A stretch of 64,000 bases of DNA, taken from contig CAWHCT010000020.1 in the NCBI GenBank assembly GCA_963827785.1, forward strand, positions 186,001 to 250,000, given 5' to 3'. Under the pieces are notes generated by a model that worked only from the letters and a program-made list of their open reading frames with translations, searched no databases and was not told the origin of the DNA. This stretch comes from Site-B1 sp963827785 (GTDB lineage Bacteria > Bacteroidota > Bacteroidia > Flavobacteriales > Flavobacteriaceae). This document shows positions 53,403 through 63,930 of this stretch, one piece after another (the stretch's first letter is position 1; the number at the start of each line of letters is the position of its first letter). A program made the translations under genes and the position numbers.

Positions 53403-55507
53403 TGAAATCAGTTATTAATAATGAAACTGTATATAGCAGAAGAAGATTTTTAAAAAATTTAGGTGGAGGTGTAGTTGTTGTGTTTTGTTTGGGTGAAATG
53501 TCCTTTAGCTCTCTTTTTGCACAAGAAGGTCAGCCACCTGAAGAACTCGATTTTAATGCCTACTTGCGGGTAAAAGAAGATGGTAGAGTAGACTGTTTTA
53601 CCGGTAAAATTGAAATGGGACAAGGCATTATTACATCACTGGCACAGGTAGTGGCAGAGGAATTGGAAGTTTCAATTTACGATGTTGATATGATTATGGG
53701 CGATACAGAATTGTGTCCTTATGATAGAGGTACCTGGGGTTCTCTAACTACACGTTTTACAGACCCGGTATTGAGAGCTGCTGCTGCAGAAGCACGGGAG
53801 GTATTACTTGATCTTGCAGCAGAACATTTTGGTTTGAACAAGACTTCACTTCAGGTAATACAAGGGGTAGTTTCAGTGAAGAATGATTCATCTAAAAAAG
53901 TAACGTATGCAGAATTGACCAAAGGCAAAAAGATAATTCGAAGTTTGACCGAGAAACCTGAATTAAAAAAGGCCAAAGATTTCAAGTTAATAGGCAAGCC
54001 TATTAGGAGTTTGGATGCAGAGGCAAAAGTTACAGGAAAAGCGAAATATTCAGCAGATATCATGTTACCGGGAATGGTGCATGCAACTATTGTGCGACCG
54101 GAAGTCTTTGGTTCTAAAAAATTAAAAGTAGATGCTTCAAAATTAACTGGATTTCCTGGAGTGCAGTTGGTTGAAGATGGTAATTTGGTAGCTGTAGTAC
54201 ATAGTGATCCGGAAGTGTCGAAACGAGCGGCTAATAGCGTTCAGGTAACTTGGGATGCTCCGGCAGCTAAGGCAAATCAAGAAACCATATTTCAATATTT
54301 AGAAGATACTATTCAAGATAACGAAGTATTTGAAAAAGGTGGAAATTTACAATTAGGTAAAGATTCTTCAATTAATTACCGGGAAGCAACCTACCACGAT
54401 GGGTATAAAGCCCATGCGTCCATCGAAACTCACGTGGCAACCTGTTATTTCGAAGGAGATAAACTTACCATTTGGGCCTCCACGCAAAGTCCGTTTGGTA
54501 CGCGATCTTCTGTAGCGAAAGCCTTGCAGATGCCTGAAGAGAAAGTGCATGTCAAACAAATATTTTTGGGCGGCGGTTTTGGCGGAAAATCAAACAGCCA
54601 ACAATCTATTGAGGCGGCTACCATAGCAAAATTGTGCGGTAAACCGGTGCAATTGGTATGGAGCCGGAAAGAAGAATTTATGTACGATAATTTCCGTACT
54701 GCAGCTGTGATAAAAGTTGCAGGTGGCACAGATAACAAGGGAAAACTAAAAGTTTGGGATTTTGATATTTACTGTGCAGGAACAAGAGGTACAGAATTGT
54801 TTTATGCCATTCCAAATAAACGAATTCGATCTTTCAATCAATCAGGTGTTCATCCGTTTGGAACGGGTGCCTGGAGAGCTCCGGGAAATAACACTACCAC
54901 ATTTGCACGAGAATCTCACATAGATGTTGTAGCACATGCAGCTGGAATAGATCCTTTAGATTTCCGATTGAATAATCTGGAAAATAAAGAAATGATTGCA
55001 ACACTGCAACTAGCTGCCAAAACTTTTGAGTATGACAAAGCAAGAAAACCAGGATATGGCTATGGTATTGCACTCGGACAAGATGCTGGTACACTAGTAG
55101 CAATGATTGCGGAGGTTTTTGTTGATAAGGCAACAGGTGAAGTACAACCTATAAGGATAGTTTGTTCTCAGGATATGGGTCAGGTAGTAAATCCACATGG
55201 AGCTACTTTGCAAACTGAAGGAGGAATTACTATGGGTATAGGTTATGCTTTATATGAAGAAATAGAGTTTATCGGAGGCGAAATGAAAACCACTAATTTT
55301 AATCGCTATGAAATTACTAGATTTTCAAAAACTCCAAAAATAGAATGTGTCTTCATCGATAAAATGGATGCCAAACCACAAGGTGGTGGGGAGCCCGCTA
55401 TTATTTGTGTAGGTGCAGCAATTGCCAATGCTATTTTTGACGCTTGTGGTGCAAGGGTATATCGTATGCCAATAACTCCTGAAAGAATATTGGCAGCCAT
55501 ATCATAA
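53403..55507 (+). CDS. iorB: Molybdopterin-binding large subunit of aldehyde/isoquinoline oxidoreductase, with Tat signal
   Basis: About 701 residues from ATG 53403; the frame runs further upstream across the small-subunit gene, but that part is not conserved. The N-terminus has the Tat-type RRRFLKNLGGGVVVVF, so the complex is exported folded. The molybdopterin domain shows GQGIITSLAQVVAEELEV, GGGFGGKSNSQQSIEA and, near the end, the catalytic-glutamate region GGGEPAIICVGAAIANAI. Together with the preceding gene it forms an IorAB-type enzyme oxidising aromatic N-heterocycles or aldehydes. The real substrate is not known. Confidence 0.85.
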
Positions 55508-55620
55508 GTCTAAAACGGATCAAACGTTGTTAGCCTTTATCTCGTTTTAAATGTTAATTTCTTGCGTTTTTTCGACTATAGGTAGCTTTAATGATATTGA
55601 CTTTGTTTAATACTGAAGCA

Positions 55621-55640
55621 ATCCCGCTATTTATCGGGAT
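55621..55640. repeat. Short inverted repeat ATCCCG...CGGGAT
   Basis: ATCCCG and CGGGAT flank an eight-base AT spacer in the gap after iorB. It could act as a weak terminator or be a dispersed palindrome; no T-run follows. The rest of the 55508-55722 gap shows no other feature. Confidence 0.4.
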
Positions 55641-55722
55641 ATCATAAGTGATCTATATCATATGTTAAACGAAGTCAGTAGTTTTTTCTTTCATAGGCAA
55701 GAATATTGCCAGTTCAGAATTT

Positions 55723-57561
55723 CTAATTTTGTTTAACTGCTTCACTGTATGCATCTGCACCTCCAACAACAGGTAATGTCATTGAAGTTTTATCCAGATC
55801 AATGGTCAATTCTGTTCCTGGTTCCGGCCATAAGGTAAACTCTTTATCACTTGAAAATATCATTAAACCAATTTGCTGTCCTTTTGAAATAATTTGGTCA
55901 TCAGGCATCAAATCAAAAGCGATTTCGTAAAATTTTCTTGGTTTTAAGGGTTCACTTTCTGTCAATGACTTATAATTCTGCGGATCTGCCCAACCACGAG
56001 TAATAATGTTATCTGTGATTTTAGATCCTATTTCCTGGTTCCATGGTAGTGAAACCAGCCAAACAGATAGATTTGCCGCAGGTTTGCTGCTTGCTAAATT
56101 AATAGTCACTGTTGGAATTCCTGAAATATGCAGATCTTCTGTTAAAACAGATGACAAATAAAGCAATCGGTTTTTTGAGGTTAATGATTTTGCAAGCTCT
56201 TCACCTGAAAAGTTATAATCATCAACTAATGTTTCTTTCCCTTGTTTCTTAATTTTATCGGGACTTAGTCTTCCAAATGTGGGAGCACCTTTTCCAAGAT
56301 ATAGTTTTACTGGAGACGCATCCGGATTAGGGTAATCTAAATAATGTGTAGGATTGTCACGGCTTTCATCTTCACGAACTATCCATGCTTTTCCATCGTT
56401 TTCAACTCCGTTCTCTATTCCATGCAGGTAATGTGTAAACCATCGGTTCATCATTTTTAAAGGCGGTGGGCCACCATGACCATTCTGATGATAGTAAATT
56501 TGTGTTGGTAGACCTTTTTCCTTTGCAGCTTTATAAATTCTATAGCTATGTTCAGGCATGACGTTCCAGTCATTGAATCCATGAGACATCAAAAGCGCAG
56601 ATTTAAATGGTTCCATATCATTCAAATAATCTCGCCCTGCCCAGAAATCATTGTAATCACCTGTTATCCTGTCCATACCATTCTTCATTTCAGTGTCCCT
56701 AATGACCTGATTATTATACGCTCGTTTTGATTCATCTCCACTATGTATAAAATCATAAAGGACATCAATATCTTCACCTAAGTATCCTCCTGGGGACCTT
56801 ACAAGGCCATTAGAACGATAATAATGATAATAAGAAGTATTTGGCGCAATAGGTATAATAGCCTCTAATCCTTCCACTCCTGTAGTTGCCGCGGCAACCG
56901 GAATGGTTCCATTATAAGATGTTCCGGTCATTCCAACTTTTCCTGTCGACCAAAAGGCTTCTACTTCTTCATCACCATCAGGTGTTGTAAAACCTTTCGC
57001 CCTTCCACACAACCAATCTATGACTGCTTTTGGAGCTAAAGATTCGTTGTCACCACCAACAGTTGGCGATCCTTGTGAAAGTCCGGTTCCAGGTGATGAA
57101 GAATGGACAACAATATAGCCTCGTGGTACCCAGGTTCTAATTTGCGAATTTGAAATTATCGGTCTTTTACCTCTTCGTGTAACCTCGGGATGAATATGTC
57201 CCTTTCCAAGTTCACCCAGTTCATGTTTTACATCCCAAAACAATTCTCTTCCTCCGTTTGCAACTCCTGCAAAGTAAGGACTGGATTCGTAAACGATGGG
57301 AAGTTTAAGCCCTTCTGTATCTGTTTGATAAGGTCTGGTTACAGCAACATGCATTCGGTCTGGTTTTTCATCACCATCTGTGTTGAATTCAGTTTCAACC
57401 CATAGATCATGTCTAATCCATTTGCTGGAGTCACTAAAGGCGGGAACAACCTGAGCCTCACCATTCTCAAAGATAGGTTGGGATTTTTCTTGTGTAAATG
57501 CACAAGATGTTAATAAAAAAAATGAAGCCGAAAGTAATTGTGCTTTTAAGTAAGTTTTCAT
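55723..57561 (-). CDS. Secreted S15/CocE family hydrolase (X-Pro dipeptidyl-peptidase-like)
   Basis: A 612-residue protein with a lipoprotein-like signal (MKTYLKAQLLSASFFLLTSC, so Cys20 may be lipidated). The catalytic triad is visible: Ser in GMTGTSYNGTIPVAA, Asp in SHGFNDWNVMPEH, and His in QNGHGGPPPLK. A C-terminal jelly-roll domain (the PepX C-terminal fold) follows. X-Pro dipeptidyl aminopeptidase or acyl-ester hydrolase activity is likely. A fragment of a second copy is at 52757. Confidence 0.85.
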   Translation of the reverse strand: MKTYLKAQLLSASFFLLTSCAFTQEKSQPIFENGEAQVVPAFSDSSKWIRHDLWVETEFNTDGDEKPDRMHVAVTRPYQTDTEGLKLPIVYESSPYFAGVANGGRELFWDVKHELGELGKGHIHPEVTRRGKRPIISNSQIRTWVPRGYIVVHSSSPGTGLSQGSPTVGGDNESLAPKAVIDWLCGRAKGFTTPDGDEEVEAFWSTGKVGMTGTSYNGTIPVAAATTGVEGLEAIIPIAPNTSYYHYYRSNGLVRSPGGYLGEDIDVLYDFIHSGDESKRAYNNQVIRDTEMKNGMDRITGDYNDFWAGRDYLNDMEPFKSALLMSHGFNDWNVMPEHSYRIYKAAKEKGLPTQIYYHQNGHGGPPPLKMMNRWFTHYLHGIENGVENDGKAWIVREDESRDNPTHYLDYPNPDASPVKLYLGKGAPTFGRLSPDKIKKQGKETLVDDYNFSGEELAKSLTSKNRLLYLSSVLTEDLHISGIPTVTINLASSKPAANLSVWLVSLPWNQEIGSKITDNIITRGWADPQNYKSLTESEPLKPRKFYEIAFDLMPDDQIISKGQQIGLMIFSSDKEFTLWPEPGTELTIDLDKTSMTLPVVGGADAYSEAVKQN

Positions 57562-57751
57562 GTGATCATTTAATTTACAATGAATATAAAATTAACTATT
57601 TATGGCCTTGAATAATCAGGGAAAAAGATATGCTACTCAGGATGGAGCGAAATTAATGTAATTATCTTACAAACTCAAACTGTAGTTTGCCTTTAATTTT
57701 AAAACCAATTACATTTATGCTACATTTACGTTTCCTTAATTATTTAATAAT

Positions 57752-59710
57752 TTGATATCAAGATCCACCATAGACCAAGTGTTTGAAACTGCTCGAGTAG
57801 AGGAGGTGATAGGGGATTTTGTGCAGCTCAAAAAATCGGGAAGCAATTTTAAGGGTTTGAGTCCATTTAGCGATGAACGTACACCAAGTTTTATGGTGTC
57901 TCCAGTGAAACAGATCTGGAAGGATTTTTCCAGTGGTAAAGGAGGGAATGTTGTTGCTTTCCTTATGGAACATGAACATTTTACTTATCCTGAAGCGATT
58001 AAATATTTGGCTAAAAAGTACAATATTGAAATAGAAGAAACCGAACAGACAAGTGAGCAGAAAGAACAGGCAGATGAAAGAGAAAGTTTATATTTGGTAA
58101 ACGAATTTGCCAACAAGTATTTCCAGAATATCCTTCATAAAACTGATCAGGGAAAGTCGATTGGATTAAGTTATTTTAAAGAACGTGGTTTTACAGAAGA
58201 AACAATCAAAAAATTCAATTTAGGATATTCATTGAATGATTGGAATGCCTTTACAGATGAGGCCTTAAAACAGGGTTATAAACTCGAATTTCTGGAAAAA
58301 ACCGGGTTGACCATTGTTAAGGAAGACAAACAATTTGATCGATTCAAGGGTCGGATCATGTTTCCAATAAAAAGTATGAGTGGTCGTGTTTTGGGTTTTG
58401 GCGGAAGGATTCTCACTAATGATAAAAAGGCAGCTAAATATTTAAATTCCCCTGAAAGTGAGATCTATCATAAAAGTAAGGTGCTTTACGGAATTTTTTA
58501 TGCTAAACAAAGTATTGCCAAAGAAGATAATTGCTATTTCGTTGAAGGTTATACGGATGTTATACAATTGCATCAAACAGGAATTAAAAATGTGGTGTCA
58601 TCTTCCGGAACAGCTTTGACTTCTGATCAAATTAGGCTTGTTAACAGACTAACCAAGAATATAACTGTGTTATTTGATGGAGATGCTGCAGGCATAAGAG
58701 CTTCACTTAGAGGTATCGATCTTATTCTGGAACAGGGAATGAATGTTAAGGTTTGTATGTTTCCTGATGGAGAAGATCCTGATAGTTTTGCCAAACAGAA
58801 TACTCTGGAAGAATTATCCATTTATTTAGAGGAAAATTCTAAGGATTTTATTCAGTTTAAGGCTTCACTATTATTTGAGGAATCTAAGAATGACCCTATA
58901 AAAAAGGCCGATACCATTAGGGATATTGTAAATAGTATTGCTAAAATTCCGGACAGGATTCAACGTGAAGTGTATATTCAAGAATGTGCCAGGATCATGG
59001 ATATTAGTGAACAGGTTTTATTCAGCACTTTGGCACAAATAGGTAGAAAAGAGCATCAGGATGCCAATAAAGAATTTATTCGGGAGCAAAAGGCGTTTGA
59101 AGTTATAAAAGGAGAAAAACCATTAAATAAGGTCGATGTTCAGTACCAGCTTGAAAGAAAGATCATAGAAATATTATTGCTGTACGGAAATAAAGAAGAG
59201 GATTTTGAGGATTTGATCCTCAAGGAAAATGAAGCTGGGGAATTAATTCTTGAACCAATTGTTAATCAGGCAAAAGTTTTTGAAAAGATCTATCTGGATC
59301 TGCAGGAAGATGAAATGGAATTTAGCAATCCAAGATTTAAGGATTTATATTATACTATTGTCGATACACTTAATCAGGATCCTGATCTGGGACTTAAGAA
59401 CTTCGTAAATTCCGTTGAACCTGAAGTTGCCAATGAAATAACAACTATTTTAATGGAAGATGAACGGCATAGTCTTCATAATTGGGAGAGTAAGAACATT
59501 TTTCCAAAAGGAAAAGAAAATAAAATCGCACAATTGGTCAATGAGACCATATTAAATTTACGATGTTTCTTAATTAGTAAAAAGATAGAAGAATTGAGTT
59601 TGCAAACACAAAAAGACTTGAAAGAACAACATAAAGATATTCTTGATGAAGTTATCAGTTATAAAAAATTAGATAATTTATTATCCAGAAAACTACAGAA
59701 ACCCCTTTAA
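57752..59710 (+). CDS. dnaG: DNA primase, without zinc-binding ligands
   Basis: A 652-residue primase. The N-terminal CHC2-fold domain is recognisable, but the zinc ligands that in E. coli are Cys40, His43, Cys61 and Cys64 read S37, S40, D58 and S61 here (GLSPFSDERTPSF, then WKDFSSGKGGN). The catalytic TOPRIM domain has VEGYTDVIQLHQTGI and LFDGDAAGIRASLRG, and a C-terminal helicase-interaction region is present. The start is taken as TTG 57752; no ATG gives this N-terminus. It ends four bases inside the convergent regulator gene. Confidence 0.93.
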   Translation: MISRSTIDQVFETARVEEVIGDFVQLKKSGSNFKGLSPFSDERTPSFMVSPVKQIWKDFSSGKGGNVVAFLMEHEHFTYPEAIKYLAKKYNIEIEETEQTSEQKEQADERESLYLVNEFANKYFQNILHKTDQGKSIGLSYFKERGFTEETIKKFNLGYSLNDWNAFTDEALKQGYKLEFLEKTGLTIVKEDKQFDRFKGRIMFPIKSMSGRVLGFGGRILTNDKKAAKYLNSPESEIYHKSKVLYGIFYAKQSIAKEDNCYFVEGYTDVIQLHQTGIKNVVSSSGTALTSDQIRLVNRLTKNITVLFDGDAAGIRASLRGIDLILEQGMNVKVCMFPDGEDPDSFAKQNTLEELSIYLEENSKDFIQFKASLLFEESKNDPIKKADTIRDIVNSIAKIPDRIQREVYIQECARIMDISEQVLFSTLAQIGRKEHQDANKEFIREQKAFEVIKGEKPLNKVDVQYQLERKIIEILLLYGNKEEDFEDLILKENEAGELILEPIVNQAKVFEKIYLDLQEDEMEFSNPRFKDLYYTIVDTLNQDPDLGLKNFVNSVEPEVANEITTILMEDERHSLHNWESKNIFPKGKENKIAQLVNETILNLRCFLISKKIEELSLQTQKDLKEQHKDILDEVISYKKLDNLLSRKLQKPL

Positions 59711-60336
59711 CCTATTTCTAAATGTCTGGCTTGGTTAATCAGATCAACAATATTGGTAACATTCAGTTTCTTTAGTAATCGCGCCTTATAAGTACTTACC
59801 GTTTTCTCATTAATTTCCAACTCCTTGGCTATTTCCTTATTTTTCCTTCCGGAAGACAATAGTTTTAAAACCTCAATTTCTCTGGTAGAAAGTTTTTTGT
59901 AAAGTTTACTTGGTTTGTTCCCGGTTTCATCAAAGGCAAGCCTCTGAGCCAAATTATTACTGATATAAATTCCACCATTATAAACCTTCATTATTGCATC
60001 CTTTATTGTATGGGTATCCACACTTTTAGGCAAATAACCAGAGGCTCCGGCCCTTATGGTGCTAACGGCATAAACTTCTTCAGGGTGTGAGCTGAATATA
60101 ATGATCTTTACATCACTATGCTCTCTTTTAATAGTGCGCAAAGCGGTAATACCATTAAGACCAGGAAGGTCTATTTCTGAAATTACAATATCTACAGGGT
60201 TTTTATGGATGTATTCAAATAACTCACGACCATTATCAACAGTAGCAACGATCTGAATTTCGGGAGAAGACTCAAACAGCGAGTAAATTCCTTTTCTAAC
60301 AATGGGGTGATGGTCTACAACCAGTACTTTAATCAT
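59707..60336 (-). CDS. NarL/LuxR-type response regulator with a non-canonical receiver
   Basis: 209 residues: receiver domain 1-120 and a LuxR-type HTH at the C-terminus (LSTREIEVLKLLSSGRKNKE). In the receiver the normal phospho-acceptor Asp in the pattern LD-x-xxPG is replaced by Glu54 (ISEIDLPGLNG), and the acidic pair near the N-terminus reads DH instead of DD (VVDHHP). Glutamate often mimics phosphoaspartate, so this protein may be permanently active. It is a lone gene with no histidine kinase in the window, convergent with dnaG. Confidence 0.87.
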   Translation of the reverse strand: MIKVLVVDHHPIVRKGIYSLFESSPEIQIVATVDNGRELFEYIHKNPVDIVISEIDLPGLNGITALRTIKREHSDVKIIIFSSHPEEVYAVSTIRAGASGYLPKSVDTHTIKDAIMKVYNGGIYISNNLAQRLAFDETGNKPSKLYKKLSTREIEVLKLLSSGRKNKEIAKELEINEKTVSTYKARLLKKLNVTNIVDLINQARHLEIG

Positions 60337-60556
60337 AATAATTAGTTTTTCTTATTAGCGCTCCAAATTGAATTATCATTATAATAATCAAATATAAAGC
60401 AAAATATAAGGGGAAAGGTTATTTTAAATATACTAAAAATAATTGAATTAGGAACTTTTTTAATTTCACTAAGGAAGTTTTTGTCATCAATATCATTAAT
60501 ATTTGTACTCATTATTGATGAATTTTTTACAAATTAATTTTTATTATTGTTCATCA

Positions 60557-62503
60557 TTAAGAGTTATTATTCGTTTTGTATCTACTTAATTCATTAATTC
60601 TTTTTTTTAATTCATTAAATTTCTTTGTTTTTAAAACAGGCAACATGCTTTCTCTGATGTCATATCCGTAGCTTGATTTACTTGTGAGTATTATCGGTGG
60701 AGATTGTACTCTTTTAAAAACATTTTTTTGTATAGTATCATAGAACCACTCCAGATCTCTTAAAAATTCTTTAGGTGTATTGATTCCCCATCTATCCATT
60801 AATTCTATACTTATTCCCAGGTTTGTATGCAGAACACCATTAAGATACCATTCCATAACGTTCTCAATACTCTTTTTTTGGTAATTGGTAAGAGCTTCAA
60901 GCAATTTACAATGGTATCCGAATTTCATAGGATCTACCTGATTGCTTTTTAACTCTGCTGTAGGCTCAATTTGATCTTCATCAAATCGCCACAAAGAATC
61001 AGGAAACAATTGTTTGGGAATAATTTCTTTGCAATAAACCTTATTATTAATGTATTGACACATTTCGACAACTTCAGTTTTAGTGAGATCACCAATAGGT
61101 GAGATTGCTCCTCCCCAATCTCCATAAAGGGTTGCATAACCTAAAGCAATTTCAACCTTGTTGCCATTATTGGTGAAAAAAGCTTTGTATTTTGCAGCTA
61201 AGTTGGATAAAATACTTGTGCCTCTTATTTTTGCCTGGACATTTTCCAGGTTAAATTCGCTTAGTGATTTACCATCAGATTCCAAAGTGATGGAATTGGC
61301 ATTTACCATATCTTCAATTGGGAAAACCAAATATTCTATCCCCAAATTATTGGCGAGTGTTTTGGCAGCTTTTTTGGTTTTATCACTATTGTATTTTGAG
61401 GGCATATTGACTCCTATTACCTTTTCCTTTCCAAAGGCCAGGACTAATAATGCAGCAACCAAAGAACTATCAATTCCGCCACTTAATCCAATTACAAATT
61501 TAGGGTCATCTCCAAGAATATTATTGGAATTTTTTAATCCATTTAATATGGCTTTATATTTTTCCTGAATGGTATTGCCAATTTTCCTGGTTGTGGACTT
61601 GAAAGATGAATTCTGGTCAATGATCATTAATTCCTCTTGCCATCCTTTTTTAGACAAAATGCAAGGATCTCCATTTTCATTATATACAGTAGAGCCTCCA
61701 TCAAAGGTTATAATGTTCTTTCCATTATTTTGCACACCAACGCAATTAACATAATAATACTTCACAAAAGGATCAGATTTTTCCTTTAAATATTTAACAC
61801 GTCGGTCTCGAGCATTATTCTTCATAAAGGTCCAGGGTGAAGCCGATAGATTGATTATTTTTTGAGCACCGGCTTCAATTAATATATTCGTTATGTTAAT
61901 TGGTTTACCACAACAACGGTAATCACGACACCAAAGATCTTCGCATAACTCCATGCCTACAGGTATTTTTTTGTCACCCATATTAATCAAAAAAGGAGAA
62001 AGCAGATCCTTTAGTTCTACACCAAAATCTTTGGCAATATCTGGCAAGGAAAAGAAATAGCGCTCATCATCAAAAAATCGGTAGTTGGGTAAAAGTGTTT
62101 TAGGTTGAACCCCTTCAGGCAATATGGAGATTTCTTTTAATCTCTCTGCATACTTACCATTTTGGAAGACATATACTGCATTATATTTCCTGCTTCTGCC
62201 ATCTTTATTAGGATGGTAGCCTTCTTCAAAGGTATCAACATAAATATTTCCGAAGCATATGGCAATTCCTTGACTGTGGGTAAGAATCTCTTCATTGTAG
62301 CTCATTAATTCTTCACAGTAACTATCTTCCAAAAATTTATCGCCTAACAGATAGCCTCCAATACACATTTCAGGAAAACATATCAGATCTACCGAATTCT
62401 GTTTTGCCTCGTGAATCATGGAAATCATCTTATCTACATTTTTTCTCGGCTCGCCAGGAATCACATCCATTTGCGCCAGAGCTATTGTCATTTCCTCGGT
62501 CAT
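60557..62503 (-). CDS. nadE: NAD+ synthetase, glutamine-dependent
   Basis: About 648 residues from ATG 62503 (MTEEMTIALAQMDVIPGE; a second start at 62491 is equally possible). The N-terminal nitrilase-type glutaminase domain has ICFPEMCIGGYLL and the catalytic cysteine in GMELCEDLWCRDY. The C-terminal synthetase has the ATP PP-loop GLSGGIDSSLVAALL. A frame extension beyond the start is not conserved. It is divergent from gldB; a 220-base gap before the regulator gene holds no clear signal. Confidence 0.94.
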   Translation of the reverse strand: MTEEMTIALAQMDVIPGEPRKNVDKMISMIHEAKQNSVDLICFPEMCIGGYLLGDKFLEDSYCEELMSYNEEILTHSQGIAICFGNIYVDTFEEGYHPNKDGRSRKYNAVYVFQNGKYAERLKEISILPEGVQPKTLLPNYRFFDDERYFFSLPDIAKDFGVELKDLLSPFLINMGDKKIPVGMELCEDLWCRDYRCCGKPINITNILIEAGAQKIINLSASPWTFMKNNARDRRVKYLKEKSDPFVKYYYVNCVGVQNNGKNIITFDGGSTVYNENGDPCILSKKGWQEELMIIDQNSSFKSTTRKIGNTIQEKYKAILNGLKNSNNILGDDPKFVIGLSGGIDSSLVAALLVLAFGKEKVIGVNMPSKYNSDKTKKAAKTLANNLGIEYLVFPIEDMVNANSITLESDGKSLSEFNLENVQAKIRGTSILSNLAAKYKAFFTNNGNKVEIALGYATLYGDWGGAISPIGDLTKTEVVEMCQYINNKVYCKEIIPKQLFPDSLWRFDEDQIEPTAELKSNQVDPMKFGYHCKLLEALTNYQKKSIENVMEWYLNGVLHTNLGISIELMDRWGINTPKEFLRDLEWFYDTIQKNVFKRVQSPPIILTSKSSYGYDIRESMLPVLKTKKFNELKKRINELSRYKTNNNS

Positions 62504-62638
62504 TATCGGTGTTGGATTATATTTTTTGTATAAAAGAATAGTACATTTGCCACACAAAAATAAGCGAATAGTATAATTAATAAAAATAAAGGTCGTTTAT
62601 CTTTTTAATCCCTTAAATATTGGTGAATTCTATATAAA

Positions 62639-63598
62639 ATGAAAAAACTTATTATTATTTTCTTAATCATATGCAGTTTTTACTCTTGTAAAAAAGAAAG
62701 TGGAACAGAGAAGGATATTGCAAAGATAAATATCGATTTTACGGTTGAAAGATTTGACAGGATCTTCGCTGAATCCTCACCTCGAGATCTGCCAAAGTTA
62801 AAAGAAGCATTTCCTTTTTTATTCTCCAGTAAAATACCGGATTCCATATGGGTAAATAAAATGCAGGATACACTCCAAATTGAATTGTCAAATGAAACCA
62901 ATACGGTTTTTAATGATTTTGAGAATGTAAGATCAGAAATTGTACAATTATTCAAGCATTTAAAATACTATTTTCCGGAGTTTAAAATACCAAGAGTTAT
63001 AACTGTAACTTCAAATGTGGATTATAGAAATAAAGTAATTGTAACAGATTCTATTGTTTTAATTGCTCTGGATAACTACCTGGGTGAAGAGCATGAGTTT
63101 TATGGCGGAATTCCACAATATTTAGTTCAAAATTTTAACAAAAATCAGATCACACCGGATCTTGCCAATGAATATGCCAAAAAATATAGTTATCAATCCC
63201 AAAAAAAGACTTTTTTAGAGGAGATGATCTATTTTGGGAAAATTCTATATTTTAAAGATCAGGTTCTTCCTTTAAAAACAGATTCTGAGAAAATAGGTTA
63301 TACCCAGGCTCAATTGGATTGGGCTCATGCTAATGAAAGCGAAGTATGGAGATTTTTTGTTGAAAATGAACTTTTATATAGCACGGATTCAAGCCTTTCA
63401 GGCCGATTTATGAATCCGGCTCCTTTCAGTAAATTTTATTTGGAACTTGATATGGATTCACCAGGCAGAATAGGCCAATATATGGGTTGGCAAATTGTAA
63501 GGGCATATATGAAAAATAACGATGTATCTTTAAGCAAGATGTTGATTACAGATCCAGCAGAAATATATAAGAATTCAAAATTTAAACCTCGAAAATAA
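62639..63598 (+). CDS. gldB: Gliding motility lipoprotein GldB
   Basis: A 319-residue lipoprotein: MKKLIIIFLIICSFYSCKK has a lipobox with Cys17. The body contains RFDRIFAESSP, LVQNFNKNQITPDLAN, and SPGRIGQYMGWQIVRAY, which I recognise from GldB of Flavobacterium. GldB is needed for gliding motility and type IX secretion. It is followed directly by gldC (stop and start overlap by one base) and divergent from nadE. Confidence 0.85.
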   Translation: MKKLIIIFLIICSFYSCKKESGTEKDIAKINIDFTVERFDRIFAESSPRDLPKLKEAFPFLFSSKIPDSIWVNKMQDTLQIELSNETNTVFNDFENVRSEIVQLFKHLKYYFPEFKIPRVITVTSNVDYRNKVIVTDSIVLIALDNYLGEEHEFYGGIPQYLVQNFNKNQITPDLANEYAKKYSYQSQKKTFLEEMIYFGKILYFKDQVLPLKTDSEKIGYTQAQLDWAHANESEVWRFFVENELLYSTDSSLSGRFMNPAPFSKFYLELDMDSPGRIGQYMGWQIVRAYMKNNDVSLSKMLITDPAEIYKNSKFKPRK

Positions 63599-63930
63599 TG
63601 TCAAAACATACATCAACCATAGAGTTAAAGGTAGAACTAGATGAGAATCGCATTCCGGAAAAGCTTAAGTGGACGGCTGAAGATGGAGGAATTAAAGACC
63701 AGGAAGCAAAAGCGATGATGCTGTCAGTTTGGGATGAAAAAGAACAGGAAACATTACGAATAGATCTTTGGACAAAAGATATGCCTGTGGATCATATGAA
63801 AGTTTTCTTTCATCAAACCCTTGTAGCTATGAGCAATACTTTTCATAAAGCGACTCAAGATGAAAAAATGACCGCTACCATGAAAGATTTTTGCGATTAT
63901 TTTGCGGAAAAGCTGGAGTTAAAAAAGTAA
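63598..63930 (+). CDS. gldC: Gliding motility protein GldC
   Basis: A 110-residue cytoplasmic protein (STIELKVELDENRIPEKLKW, then LRIDLWTKDMPVDHMKVFF). It lies one base into the gldB stop, as in other Flavobacteriia. It supports gliding motility but is not strictly required in the model species. Convergent with the final partial gene. Confidence 0.85.
   Translation: MSKHTSTIELKVELDENRIPEKLKWTAEDGGIKDQEAKAMMLSVWDEKEQETLRIDLWTKDMPVDHMKVFFHQTLVAMSNTFHKATQDEKMTATMKDFCDYFAEKLELKK

Noticed and set aside
61158..61568. A 136-residue plus-strand ORF inside nadE.
   Set aside because: It is antisense to the conserved NAD synthetase domain and has no recognisable motif; a shadow ORF.
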